A DNA stretch of 64,000 nt from Agrococcus baldri (GTDB taxonomy: Bacteria; Actinomycetota; Actinomycetes; Actinomycetales; Microbacteriaceae). Both the position numbers and the translations under genes were made by a program. Numbering within the stretch: the first letter of the stretch is position 1; every line of letters starts with the position of its first letter. The notes below the pieces were generated by a model. That model had not been told where the DNA came from and did no database searches. It saw only the letters and a list, made by a program, of their open reading frames with translations. The stretch spans positions 62,001 to 126,000 of the forward strand of contig BJUU01000004.1 of NCBI GenBank assembly GCA_007988785.1. Direction: 5' to 3'. Positions 39,933 through 48,290 of this stretch are shown here, piece after piece.

Positions 39933-41921
39933 ATGACCCGGATCATCGACGCGCGTGCGAGCGACGCCGTCGACCACGACCTCGTCGGTATCGCGCGGCT
40001 CACCCGGGCGGCGCGGACCGCGATCGGCGCGGACGCGACCGTAACCGTGTTGAGTGAGTCTTTCGCGCTGGTCGCCGGTCCCGTGATGCTGGAGTCGGCG
40101 GATCTGCGCGAGATCGTCCGGCTGCCGGCGGCGGACTTCCTGGTCGGACCGAGCTATCGTGGGCATTCCTGGTCGTCGGGGCTCTGGAGTCAGGGCTACC
40201 GTCGTGTCTCAGTGAGTCCCATCCATCTCGGCGGTGAACGGCTCGGCACCTTCATGGCATTGACGAGCGGTGAGGCGGAGCCGCCTCGGCTATCGCTCAT
40301 GGAAGTCTTTGCCCGCCATCTGGGGGCGGTCGCCGCGATTCGCGAACGCGGGCCCCTCGACCTCGACAGCCACCACTACAGCGAGGCGCTTGAGGCGCTC
40401 GAGGCGCTCGATCGGTTGACTATGGCGGCCACTTCGTTCGTGGAGCTGAATGAAGGCCTGAGCCAGCACATCGCGCCGCTGTTCGGAGCCGCGACCACGG
40501 GAATCATGATCCACCTCGAGCGCGCGGGAGTACTGCAGATGCTCGACGGCTCATTCGGTGCCCCCGCGGCGGTGACCGCCTCGTATCGGCCTCGGATGAC
40601 CGACGTCTCGAGCAACGCGGTCCGAGTGGCCGGCACAGGCCAGCCCTACATCACGAACGACGCGGTGGCGGACCCGGCGATACTCCCCCAGTGGACGACA
40701 GCGTTCTCACTTTCGCGCGTGCTCTCGGTGCCACTGCTGCTCTCGGGGCGTTGCATCGGAGTCCTCCATCTCGCGAACAAGCGCGAGGAGTTCAGTGTCG
40801 ACGACGTCGTGCTCGCCCAAGCGCTCAGCTCCCGAATCGCCTCGCATCTGCGGTACGCATGGACGCTGTTCGAGCTGCGTCGCGAGCGCGACCTGGAGCG
40901 CGTGCTCGTCCGGATCGCGACCGCAGCGGCGGCTGGCCGCCTGGACGCCGGATTCCTCAGCACGCAACTCGAGGACGTGCGGACGTCCATCGGCGCCGAG
41001 ATGGTCGCGCTGGAAGTCGACGGCGCGGAGGAGGCAGTCGTTTCGCACGGCCCCGACACCACAGAGCTTGAGCGCCAGCTGCTGCGATCCGCGCAGGCAG
41101 CAGATGCTGTGGCCACGACCATCGTGCCGCCCTCCGGAGTCGGCGACCGGGGCTCTGTCAGCGTCCAGGGCGGGATTCACTTCAGCGGTCGGCGTGTCGG
41201 GTGGTTTGCGGCGCACCGGCTCGGGGCGGATCAACTCGCAGTACAGGACATCAATTCGATCGAACGCCTAGGCTCGCTGGCCGCGCTGGCCTATGCGTCG
41301 GATCGGTACCGGCAGCAGCGAGCGGAGCTCGCCCGCATCGGTGCTCGTGACGAGCTTGGGCAGGATCTGCACGACGACGTCGCGCAGCTCCTCTTCGGCG
41401 CGCAGCTCTCCCTGGACGCGGCGACCGAAACCACCGGCGACGCGGCGCTGCGCGGTGGAGTGAAGCAGGCGAGCATGCTGATCGCACGCGCAGACGGCGC
41501 GCTTCGAGATCTGATCGCGCAGTGGACAAGACGCCCTGGGCTCTCGATTGTCGACACGATCTCGGACCGCGTGATGATGGTCAGCCGCGATGCGCACGGA
41601 CCCATCGAGTTCAGTTTCGACGAGCGTGCCGGCGCAGCGCAGGACGTCCCGGTCGAACTGGCTCAGCTTGTGGACCGCTTCGCGCGCGAGGTGCTGCTGC
41701 ATGCGACGCGCGTCAGCGTCGACGAGGCCACGACCGTTCACCTATCGGTCATTGAGCGTCCAGAAGCGACATTTGAGCTGAGCATCAGGTTTCGCCAGGA
41801 CAATTTTGAAACCGTACTTCGGCTCGGCCTGCTGGTCGAGGAGATCGGTCAGCGCGGGGGAAGCGTGGAGATCGCCGCCGACGGCGCGCACGTCGATGTG
41901 GTCGCACGCCTAGCCCCCTGA
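39933..41921 (+). CDS. GAF sensor kinase-like protein with phosphoacceptor His but degenerate ATPase domain
   Basis: This soluble 662-residue protein has the same layout and nearly the same length as the kinase at 37425, including the related GAF stretch LFGAATTGIMIHLERAGVLQMLDGSFG (about 190-340). The HisKA_3 motif is intact: RDELGQDLHDDVAQLLFGAQL with His480 (CAC, 41370-41372). The following ATPase region has lost its boxes: the N-box Asn is His590 (REVLLHATRVS), no DxGxG motif is found where G1 should be (IRFRQDNFETVL), and the G2 region is GLLVEEIGQRGG. The reading frame is uninterrupted. It may therefore receive phosphate from the partner kinase, but cannot bind ATP normally. The start at 39933 has a poor ribosome site. 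Confidence 0.86.
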   Translation: MTRIIDARASDAVDHDLVGIARLTRAARTAIGADATVTVLSESFALVAGPVMLESADLREIVRLPAADFLVGPSYRGHSWSSGLWSQGYRRVSVSPIHLGGERLGTFMALTSGEAEPPRLSLMEVFARHLGAVAAIRERGPLDLDSHHYSEALEALEALDRLTMAATSFVELNEGLSQHIAPLFGAATTGIMIHLERAGVLQMLDGSFGAPAAVTASYRPRMTDVSSNAVRVAGTGQPYITNDAVADPAILPQWTTAFSLSRVLSVPLLLSGRCIGVLHLANKREEFSVDDVVLAQALSSRIASHLRYAWTLFELRRERDLERVLVRIATAAAAGRLDAGFLSTQLEDVRTSIGAEMVALEVDGAEEAVVSHGPDTTELERQLLRSAQAADAVATTIVPPSGVGDRGSVSVQGGIHFSGRRVGWFAAHRLGADQLAVQDINSIERLGSLAALAYASDRYRQQRAELARIGARDELGQDLHDDVAQLLFGAQLSLDAATETTGDAALRGGVKQASMLIARADGALRDLIAQWTRRPGLSIVDTISDRVMMVSRDAHGPIEFSFDERAGAAQDVPVELAQLVDRFAREVLLHATRVSVDEATTVHLSVIERPEATFELSIRFRQDNFETVLRLGLLVEEIGQRGGSVEIAADGAHVDVVARLAP

Positions 41922-41956
41922 TGGCGGCCGTTATCCACGGCGACCGGCAAGAGAAT

Positions 41957-42505
41957 CTACCTGTTGTAGACAGCGTCGGTTCGGTCGCGCCTCGCCGAGT
42001 TCCAGCCGACATCGATCGGCATGTCGTGGGTCGTCGGTTCGAACTGGGCGGCATCTGCCACTACGGTGCGGTGGGCGATCTTCCATGGCCCGCCGGCGCT
42101 TCGGCGTTCGAAGCGGTCGATGTATCGACCCTGAGCGCGCATGTTGACGTCGCTGCCATCGTGCTCTGTCCCTGGGAACATCGCAAACGACAAAGATGAG
42201 CTGCCATCGATGCGCTGGTACGCGAGGTAGTAGCTCTCCGCGTAGGCGACATCGCCATCGACCTCGACCAGCACGTTGCCGATGTGGTGCATGGAGCTCT
42301 TCACCGTTGCATGACGTTCGGTCATCCAGGCGATCATGCCGTCGACGTCACCGTTGTAGGGACCATGGTCGTCGATGCCGTCCGCGTGATAGGCGCTTCG
42401 CACCAAGTTCCAGTCCCTTCGGTCGACGCCACGGCAGAACGAGTAGATCCGATCCCGGATCTCGTCCTTGTCGAGCAACAACTGCACCCGGTTATTCGTA
42501 CTCAT
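41957..42505 (-). CDS. SnoaL-like (NTF2-fold) protein 1
   Basis: A 182-residue protein with the SnoaL-type cone fold: LDKDEIRDRIYSFCRGVDRRDWNLVRSAYHADGIDDHGPY, then MHHIGNVLVEVDGDVAYAESYYLAYQRI and GRYIDRFERRSAGGPWKIAHRTVVAD. The Asp-His pair in HADGIDDHG lines the pocket in this family. Such proteins act as small isomerases, dehydratases or cyclases, or as hydroxylation partners in catabolism. It is divergent from the flavin oxidoreductase gene with a shared 148-base promoter region and convergent with the His-type kinase gene. It resembles the protein at 43638. Confidence 0.82.
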   Translation of the reverse strand: MSTNNRVQLLLDKDEIRDRIYSFCRGVDRRDWNLVRSAYHADGIDDHGPYNGDVDGMIAWMTERHATVKSSMHHIGNVLVEVDGDVAYAESYYLAYQRIDGSSSLSFAMFPGTEHDGSDVNMRAQGRYIDRFERRSAGGPWKIAHRTVVADAAQFEPTTHDMPIDVGWNSARRDRTDAVYNR

Positions 42506-42653
42506 GCCAACGCCTTTCCTCAGTGTCGTTCACTCAACTCTCTCCTGACCGCTTGGCTGAGCAACTGGCGAATGCGACAGTCATCGCCCGCGGAACTGGA
42601 CAGCCGAGCGCGACGCGGACGAGAGTGGCACGAAGACTCCAGGAAGACATGAC

Positions 42654-43601
42654 GTGAACGCACGCGCGCAAACCAGTCCCCCTAGCGCCCAGTTCCTGAA
42701 GGTGGGCGTCTCATTCCGGCCGAGCGACACGCTCTTCCCCAAGGGCGTCTCCGACTACGTCCGCTACGCCGAACTCGCCGAACGCCACGGCTTCGACGAC
42801 TTCGACGCCGCCGACCATTTGCTGGTCGATGCGCGCTCCGGCGAGGACTACCCGGGCGGCACTTTCCGGTGGCATGCCGGCACGACATGGCCGGATCCGC
42901 TCATCGTCCTGGCCGCGTGTGCCGCTCGCACGCGCAGAATTCAGCTGACGACGAGCGTCCTCATCGCGCCGCTGCGCCCGGCGGTCCTGGTCGCAAAGAT
43001 GGTCGCCACGCTCGATGAGCTGTCGCGAGGGCGCGTCAGGCTCGGGCTCGGCACGGGCTGGAACCGGGTCGAGTTCGACGCCCTCGATGTGCCGTATTCG
43101 GGCCGCAGCGCGAGAATGGAGGATGCGATCGGGGCAATGCGGGCGCTGTGGACGGGGGAGGCGGCGACGTTCCAGTCGGGCACCGTGTCCTTCAGGGAGG
43201 TCAGAGCCCTCCCCCGGCCCGCTCGTACCGTACCGATTCTGCTCGGGGGCGGCGCAAGCGCAGCCGTCGCCGACCGCATCGCGCGGCTCGCCGACGGCTG
43301 GACGCCGATGGCGGCGCAGGCAGACGAACTCGCTGACGGTATCGCGCTGCTGCACGATGCGTTCGAGCGACTGGGACGCCCGCGCTCCAAACTGACCGTT
43401 CGGACTCCGATGTCGGAAGTGGTGCTCGTCCCCGCCGTTCGGGAGCGAGACGCGTCAGCGCTCCGGGCCGAGATGTCGCGTCTGCAACGACTGGGCGTCA
43501 CCGAGGTCGACCTGTGGGTGTCCTCATGCGTGGACGCGCCGGAAGACGTCGATGAGACCCTCGCCTGGCTGAGCGCTGCGCTCGCGATGCGTGGCCGCTG
43601 A
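42654..43601 (+). CDS. Luciferase-like flavin/F420-dependent oxidoreductase
   Basis: A 315-residue TIM-barrel protein of the luciferase-like monooxygenase family (TIGR03619-like, often F420-dependent). Typical parts are YAELAERHGFDDFDAADHLLVDA, RIQLTTSVLIAPLRPAVLVAKMVATLDELSRGRVRLGLGTGWNRVEF, LWTGEAATFQSGTVSF and PILLGGGASAAVADRIARLADGWTPM. It could be either an F420-dependent reductase or an FMN-dependent monooxygenase. The start is GTG 42654 with AGGA nine bases upstream. Being alone between two SnoaL-like genes, it likely performs a redox step on the island's substrate. Confidence 0.87.
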   Translation: MNARAQTSPPSAQFLKVGVSFRPSDTLFPKGVSDYVRYAELAERHGFDDFDAADHLLVDARSGEDYPGGTFRWHAGTTWPDPLIVLAACAARTRRIQLTTSVLIAPLRPAVLVAKMVATLDELSRGRVRLGLGTGWNRVEFDALDVPYSGRSARMEDAIGAMRALWTGEAATFQSGTVSFREVRALPRPARTVPILLGGGASAAVADRIARLADGWTPMAAQADELADGIALLHDAFERLGRPRSKLTVRTPMSEVVLVPAVRERDASALRAEMSRLQRLGVTEVDLWVSSCVDAPEDVDETLAWLSAALAMRGR

Positions 43602-43637
43602 ACGCGGCCTTCCCAGCATCGCGCGCCGCAGGCGGCG

Positions 43638-44159
43638 TCACTTCGTGGAAGGGCCGAGCACTTTGCGTTTGAGGCGATACACGATGTCATCGGGCCCGCG
43701 TGCTGGCGAAGGCCCCTTGCCCTCCTTCGGGATTAGCAGACCGACATCGGATCGAGTCCACTCTCGAATGGCCCACCGCTCCGCGATCGCCCATCGACCG
43801 CCGACCTTCGTCATGTGATCGACATACCGGAAGCCGGTCGAGAAGTTGACGGAGGGATCGTCGGCCGGCAAACCCCAGTGGTTCGAGGTGCCGTAGGTTT
43901 CGACGACGGCGACATCGCCCGCGAGTTCGGCCCAATGGTTGCCGATGATGTGCATGGAGCCGTCGACAGAGCAGAGGAGATCCCACACCCACGGGACGAA
44001 CTGGTCGATCGTTCCCGTGAAACCCGTGTGGTGGTCGATGCCGTCGGGATGGTAGGCGGAGCGAAGGACCGCCTCATCTCTGCGATCGACGCCGCGGGCG
44101 TACCGCAGCAGCACCTCGTAGATCGCGTACCGATCGTGCTGCTCCATTGCTTCTTTCAC
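43638..44159 (-). CDS. SnoaL-like (NTF2-fold) protein 2
   Basis: The protein has about 173 residues with the same plan as the protein at 41957: YAIYEVLLRYARGVDRRDEAVLRSAYHPDGIDHHTGF, MHIIGNHWAELAGDVAVVETYG, and FRYVDHMTKVGGRWAIAERWAIREW. The motif GVDRRD and the DGIDHH/DGIDDH pair are shared, so the two are paralogues with perhaps successive or alternative substrates. The start is uncertain: GTG at 44159 has AGGA upstream; a TTG at 44210 gives a longer form without a ribosome site. It follows the SDR gene closely on the same strand. Confidence 0.78.
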   Translation of the reverse strand: MKEAMEQHDRYAIYEVLLRYARGVDRRDEAVLRSAYHPDGIDHHTGFTGTIDQFVPWVWDLLCSVDGSMHIIGNHWAELAGDVAVVETYGTSNHWGLPADDPSVNFSTGFRYVDHMTKVGGRWAIAERWAIREWTRSDVGLLIPKEGKGPSPARGPDDIVYRLKRKVLGPSTK

Positions 44160-44219
44160 TGATTCTGCATCCTGTCCGGTTCGATACACGCGAGGGGACC
44201 GCTGGGTCAACTTGCGGTG

Positions 44220-45002
44220 TCAGGCGCGCGGCGCAGCAGCGGCCTGCGGCATGAGCGCAACTCCCCAGCCTCCGTCGACGCGGACGTCGACGCCGGAGAT
44301 GTACCGCGCATCCGCGCCCGCCAGCATCACGACGGCCGCCGCAATGTCCTCTGGCTCCGCGACTCGGCCGAGCGGGATCGCGGCCGCTCGGCGATCCGCG
44401 AACTCGACGTCGGCGTACGTCCGCTTGGTCATGCCCGTCAGCACGGAGCCGGGTGACACCGAGTTGACACGGATGCCGACCGGACCCCATTCGCGAGCGA
44501 GCAGCTTAACCAGCATGATGGTGGCAGCCTTGCTCGCGCTGTACGCGCCGAGCCCGGGCGACGGCTCGCTGCCGGAGAGGGAGCCAGTCATCACGATCGA
44601 TCCTCTCCGGCGTGCAAGTGCGCGGTAGCATGCCTGACTCAGGAGGAACGCGGCGCGGGTGTTGACCGCGAAGTCGAGATCCCACGCCTCGAGGCTCAGG
44701 TCGCGCAAGTTGCCGGGCGCACTGATCCCGGCGTTGTTGACGAGCAGGTCGACTTCGGCGTCGCATCGGTCGAGCGCGGTCGAAACGGCCTGAGCGAGCT
44801 CTTCAGGCGCGCTCAGGTCGGCGGGAAGGCCGAACACATCGACGCCGTCGATGTTGTTCAACTCCTCAGCGAGCGTCGCAAGCGGCGCTGCCGACCTGTC
44901 AAGTAGCACGAGCAGCAGACCCTGCTCGGCCCAGTCGGCAGCCAGCCGCTGCGCGATTGCTCTCCCGATGCCAGATGCCGCTCCCGTGACGATGGCCTTC
45001 AT
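44220..45002 (-). CDS. Short-chain dehydrogenase/reductase
   Basis: A 260-residue classical SDR: cofactor motif TGAASGIG at residues 6-13, VNNAGISAPG, the catalytic Ser in MTGSLSG, YSASK with the catalytic Tyr and Lys, and a C-terminal YISGVDVRVDGGWG. It probably oxidises a hydroxyl or reduces a keto group on the island's substrate. The coding order on this strand is response regulator, SDR, SnoaL-like protein 2. A shortened relative is encoded at 45770. Confidence 0.9.
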   Translation of the reverse strand: MKAIVTGAASGIGRAIAQRLAADWAEQGLLLVLLDRSAAPLATLAEELNNIDGVDVFGLPADLSAPEELAQAVSTALDRCDAEVDLLVNNAGISAPGNLRDLSLEAWDLDFAVNTRAAFLLSQACYRALARRRGSIVMTGSLSGSEPSPGLGAYSASKAATIMLVKLLAREWGPVGIRVNSVSPGSVLTGMTKRTYADVEFADRRAAAIPLGRVAEPEDIAAAVVMLAGADARYISGVDVRVDGGWGVALMPQAAAAPRA

Positions 45003-45068
45003 CGAATCTGCCTCTCCATATCGATCTGATGTTCCCGCCCGGGCTGCAGCTCACGTAGTGGCCACATC

Positions 45069-45773
45069 TCAGTCACGCGTCGTCTGCCACTCGTCGTCGT
45101 GCGGAGCGATCATGCCATTGCGGATCGCTTTCGCCACCAACTCCGTGCGAGTTCGCGAGCCAGTGAGCTCCTTCAGCTTCTGGACGTGGAATCGCACGGT
45201 CGACTCCGAGATGAACAGGCGCGCACCGACTTCCTTATTCGTCAGCCCCCGCGCGGCGAGCTCGAGCACCCTCGCTTGTTGCGGTGTCGCGCGACCGGCC
45301 CCCTCCGCCTTCCCCTCGCGCGCTCGCCCCAGTTCGTGGAGCTCGCGTGAGATCGCAGTGGCGTCGGCCGCCGCCTTGTGCTCGCCGCGCCGCACTTCGT
45401 GCAGGCGATCTCGAAGGGGCTTGATCCCCACCGCCTTCGTGACGTAGGCGATGGCGCCAGCCGCGATGGAGCCCCGGATCGCCGACTCGCTGTCGTAAGT
45501 GCTGAGGATGATGACCGCGACCTCCGGACTCTGCACCGCAAGTCGTCGAGTCAGTTCCTCGCCGTTCATGTCAGGAAGCCGCAGGTCGATGACCGCCGCG
45601 TCGGGGCGAGTCTCGGTAGCGAGCCGCAACGCCTCGCCGCCTGTCGAGGCGGTTGCGACGACCGAGAGCGCCTCATCGGCGGAAAGCATCGCAGCAAGGC
45701 CGCCACGCACGACCTCATGATCGTCGACGATCATGATCCTGAGCGTCTGCCGGGCGCGTGGAGTCGCCGTCAT
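45069..45773 (-). CDS. NarL/LuxR-type response regulator
   Basis: A 234-residue response regulator: receiver domain with IMIVDDHEVVRGGL, phosphoacceptor Asp63 in AVIDLRLPDMNG, and the conserved Lys in AYVTKAVG; then a LuxR-type HTH with RVLELAARGLTNKEVGARLFISESTVRFHVQKL. It matches the HisKA_3-type kinases of the island, so the three likely form one pathway even though they are about 4 kb apart. The ATG at 45773 overlaps the stop of the mini-SDR gene (ATGA). An upstream GTG-type start would overlap that gene further. Confidence 0.9.
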   Translation of the reverse strand: MTATPRARQTLRIMIVDDHEVVRGGLAAMLSADEALSVVATASTGGEALRLATETRPDAAVIDLRLPDMNGEELTRRLAVQSPEVAVIILSTYDSESAIRGSIAAGAIAYVTKAVGIKPLRDRLHEVRRGEHKAAADATAISRELHELGRAREGKAEGAGRATPQQARVLELAARGLTNKEVGARLFISESTVRFHVQKLKELTGSRTRTELVAKAIRNGMIAPHDDEWQTTRD

Positions 45774-45997
45774 GCGTCCACCGCCCGGACCGACATCAAC
45801 TGGGTGCACGGACCGCCATCGACGCGCAGATAATGACCCGACACGTAGCGAGGCCTATCCCCAGCAAGGACAGCCACTGCTTCAGCCATGTCGACCGCGC
45901 CCCGGTCCGGCGGAACGTTCGTCGCACGCTCTGCGGCGACGTACGGCGCAAGGGTGCATCCGATGGCCGGCGCTGCACCGGTGACCACTGCCTTCAT
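45770..45997 (-). CDS. Mini-SDR: Rossmann start joined to SDR C-terminus, catalytic core missing
   Basis: A 75-residue reading frame that starts like an SDR (MKAVVTGAAPAIG, compare TGAASGIG in the SDR at 44220) and after about 25 residues jumps to SDR C-terminal sequence (AVDMAEAVAVLAGDRPRYVSGHYLRVDGG). About 170 residues holding NNAG and YxxxK are absent, and the Gly-rich loop itself is altered. The frame is open and GGGAGG lies 7 bases before the ATG, so it is probably translated and feeds ribosomes to the response regulator gene, whose ATG overlaps its stop. It cannot be a normal dehydrogenase. It may be a decaying gene kept as a leader. Confidence 0.7.
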   Translation of the reverse strand: MKAVVTGAAPAIGCTLAPYVAAERATNVPPDRGAVDMAEAVAVLAGDRPRYVSGHYLRVDGGPCTQLMSVRAVDA

Positions 45998-46273
45998 TGC
46001 GACGCCTCCCTGCGCTCGTTTACAAAGCGTGCGGCCCGTTCCCGGTTACCACAACTGTCCGATCCGCTAGACCCCGCCGCGCCACCGAACGAATGGACGA
46101 GCACCGCTGCTCCACGAACGTACGACCTCGACGGTCCCGGCAGCGCCAGTCACGGACTAGCGAATCAGACAGTGCGTCGGCCGCCGACCACCGACCAGAG
46201 TGTGAATCACGACCAGGCCGGTGCTGACGGCGTCGCCCGCCCTGCGATGAGACCACCAATGAAGGAGAGTTGG

Positions 46274-48268
46274 ATGATGGGTGATGCGACCGAGGCGATG
46301 ACCGACGCCGCGCCTCTGTGGTCGCCGTCGGCGGCGTTGCTCGACTCCGCCAACATGACGCGGTATCGGGAGTGGGTCGTGACATCGCGCGGGCTCGACC
46401 TGCCCGACTACGACTCGCTCTGGCGCTGGTCGGTTCAGCATGATGAGGCCTTCTGGCAGTCAATCTGGGAATACTTCCCGATCATCGCCGACCGTCGGCC
46501 AGAGCAGATCCGCTCCGGCTCCACCATGCCCGAGGTGCATTGGTTTCCGGGCGCGCGTCTGAACTTCGCGCAGAACCTTCTCGCCAACGACGACGAGGAG
46601 CGCATCGCCATCGTGCACTCATCGGAGCTCCGCCCGACCGAGACCCTGACGTACCGCCAACTCCGAGCCGAGGTCGCCGCGATGGCGAGTGCGCTGCGCG
46701 ATCTCGGCGTCACGCCGGGCGACCGAGTGGCGGCATACCTGCCCAACATCGCGGAGGCCGTCGTGGCCTTTCTCGCGACGTCCAGCGTCGGAGCCATCTG
46801 GACATCGTCAGCACCGGAGTTTGGCGCGCAGAGCGTCCTCGACCGACTCACGCAAGTCGAGCCGAAGGTGCTGCTCGTCGCAGACGGCTATCGCTACGGC
46901 GGTCGAGATTACGATCGGCGTGAAGCGATCGATCTGATCCGCGCGGGTCTGCCGACGGTGGAGCATGTCGTCTGCCTTTCCTATCTTGGCGCAGCGTACG
47001 CACCCGGTATGCACGACTGGGCGCAACTTCTGCGCGTGCATCGCGGCGCAGAGCTCGTGTTCGAGCAGGTGCCCGCCGAGCACCCGCTGTGGATCTTGTA
47101 TTCGTCGGGCACCACGGGGCTGCCAAAGGCAATCGTGCAGAGCCACGGTGGCATCCTGATCGAGCAGTTGAAATCGATGCACCTGCACCTGGATCTCCAC
47201 GACGGGGATCGATTGTTCTGGTTCACAACTACCGGCTGGATGATGTGGAACATGCTGGTCTCAGCCCTGCTGACGCCAGCGTCAATCGTGCTGTACGACG
47301 GCAGCCCCGTCGCCGCCGGGCCGGTGACGTGCTGGCGCTTGGCGCAAGACACAGGGGCGACCGTGTTCGGGACGAGCGCCGGGATGCTCGTCGCTTCGAT
47401 GAAGGCCGGTCTCGAGCCGGGCCGCGACCTCGACCTCTCTCGGCTGCGCGCGATCGGCTCCACCGGTTCGCCGTTGCCGCCTGAGGGCTTCGAGTGGGTC
47501 TACAGCTCCGTCGATCCCGATGTGTGGCTCTTCTCGACCAGCGGTGGTACGGACATCTGCACCCCGTTGCTCGGCGGCTGTCCGACGCTCCCGGTCTATC
47601 GCGGCGAGCTGCAGTGCCGCGCGCTCGGGGTCGCAGCGGAAGCATGGTCTCCCAATGGCCGTCCACTGATTGACGAGATCGGTGAGCTTGTCGTCACCAA
47701 GCCCATGCCCTCGATGCCGATCTCGCTATGGGGCGACGCCGACGGCGCACGCTACCGATCCACCTATTTCGACATGTTCCCCGGAATCTGGCGTCACGGT
47801 GACTGGGTACGCATCACACCGCGCGGCGGCGCGGAGATCTACGGGCGCTCGGACGCGACGATCAACCGGCAGGGCGTGCGAATGGGGACGAGCGAGATTT
47901 ATCGAGCCGCGCTCTCCGTGGAGGAGGTCCTCGACGCGCTGGTCGTCGATTTACTCGACTCTTCCGGCGAAGCGTGGATGCCGTTGTTCGTCACGCTGGC
48001 TGAGGGCAGCGTGCTGGACGAACGCTTGGAACGCGAACTTCGGAATCGCATCCGTGTGCGTTGCTCGCCGCGGCACGTACCCGATCGGATCGTTGAGGCT
48101 CCCGCGTTGCCGCGGACCCTGTCGAACAAGTTGCTCGAGATCCCCGTCAAGCGCATCTTGATGGGCGAGAACCCCGCACAGGTAGTGAACCTCGGGTCGC
48201 TCGCCAATCCGGCCGCGCTCGACTTCTTCGTCACCATGGCGGCGAGCCTTCGCACTGCCAAGCATTGA
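46274..48268 (+). CDS. Acetoacetate-CoA ligase
   Basis: The 664-residue ANL-family ligase converts acetoacetate, ATP and CoA into acetoacetyl-CoA. AacS-type segments are DYDSLWRWSVQHDEAFWQSIWEYF, MPEVHWFPGARLNFAQNLL, the P loop YSSGTTGLPKAIVQSHGG, TTTGWMMWNMLVS and STSGGTDICTPLLGGCPTLPVYRGELQC. The end has GRSDATINRQGVRMGTSEIYR and the catalytic Lys region TLSNKLLEIPVKRIL. AAGGAG is six bases upstream of the ATG. It is followed by the FAH-like and bicupin genes on the same strand. Related 3-oxo or branched acids are possible substrates. Confidence 0.9.
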   Translation: MMGDATEAMTDAAPLWSPSAALLDSANMTRYREWVVTSRGLDLPDYDSLWRWSVQHDEAFWQSIWEYFPIIADRRPEQIRSGSTMPEVHWFPGARLNFAQNLLANDDEERIAIVHSSELRPTETLTYRQLRAEVAAMASALRDLGVTPGDRVAAYLPNIAEAVVAFLATSSVGAIWTSSAPEFGAQSVLDRLTQVEPKVLLVADGYRYGGRDYDRREAIDLIRAGLPTVEHVVCLSYLGAAYAPGMHDWAQLLRVHRGAELVFEQVPAEHPLWILYSSGTTGLPKAIVQSHGGILIEQLKSMHLHLDLHDGDRLFWFTTTGWMMWNMLVSALLTPASIVLYDGSPVAAGPVTCWRLAQDTGATVFGTSAGMLVASMKAGLEPGRDLDLSRLRAIGSTGSPLPPEGFEWVYSSVDPDVWLFSTSGGTDICTPLLGGCPTLPVYRGELQCRALGVAAEAWSPNGRPLIDEIGELVVTKPMPSMPISLWGDADGARYRSTYFDMFPGIWRHGDWVRITPRGGAEIYGRSDATINRQGVRMGTSEIYRAALSVEEVLDALVVDLLDSSGEAWMPLFVTLAEGSVLDERLERELRNRIRVRCSPRHVPDRIVEAPALPRTLSNKLLEIPVKRILMGENPAQVVNLGSLANPAALDFFVTMAASLRTAKH

Positions 48269-48290
48269 CCGAGACGCACCAGGAGGAAGC

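Noticed and set aside
41957..44159. Polyketide biosynthesis locus because of SnoaL-like proteins
   Set aside because: No ketosynthase, acyl carrier or cyclase genes are present; the enzymes around are catabolic.
46014..46273. Protein-coding extension upstream of the acetoacetate-CoA ligase
   Set aside because: The translated upstream part is low in family-like sequence and a strong ribosome site stands at 46262; the gap 45998-46273 appears non-coding.
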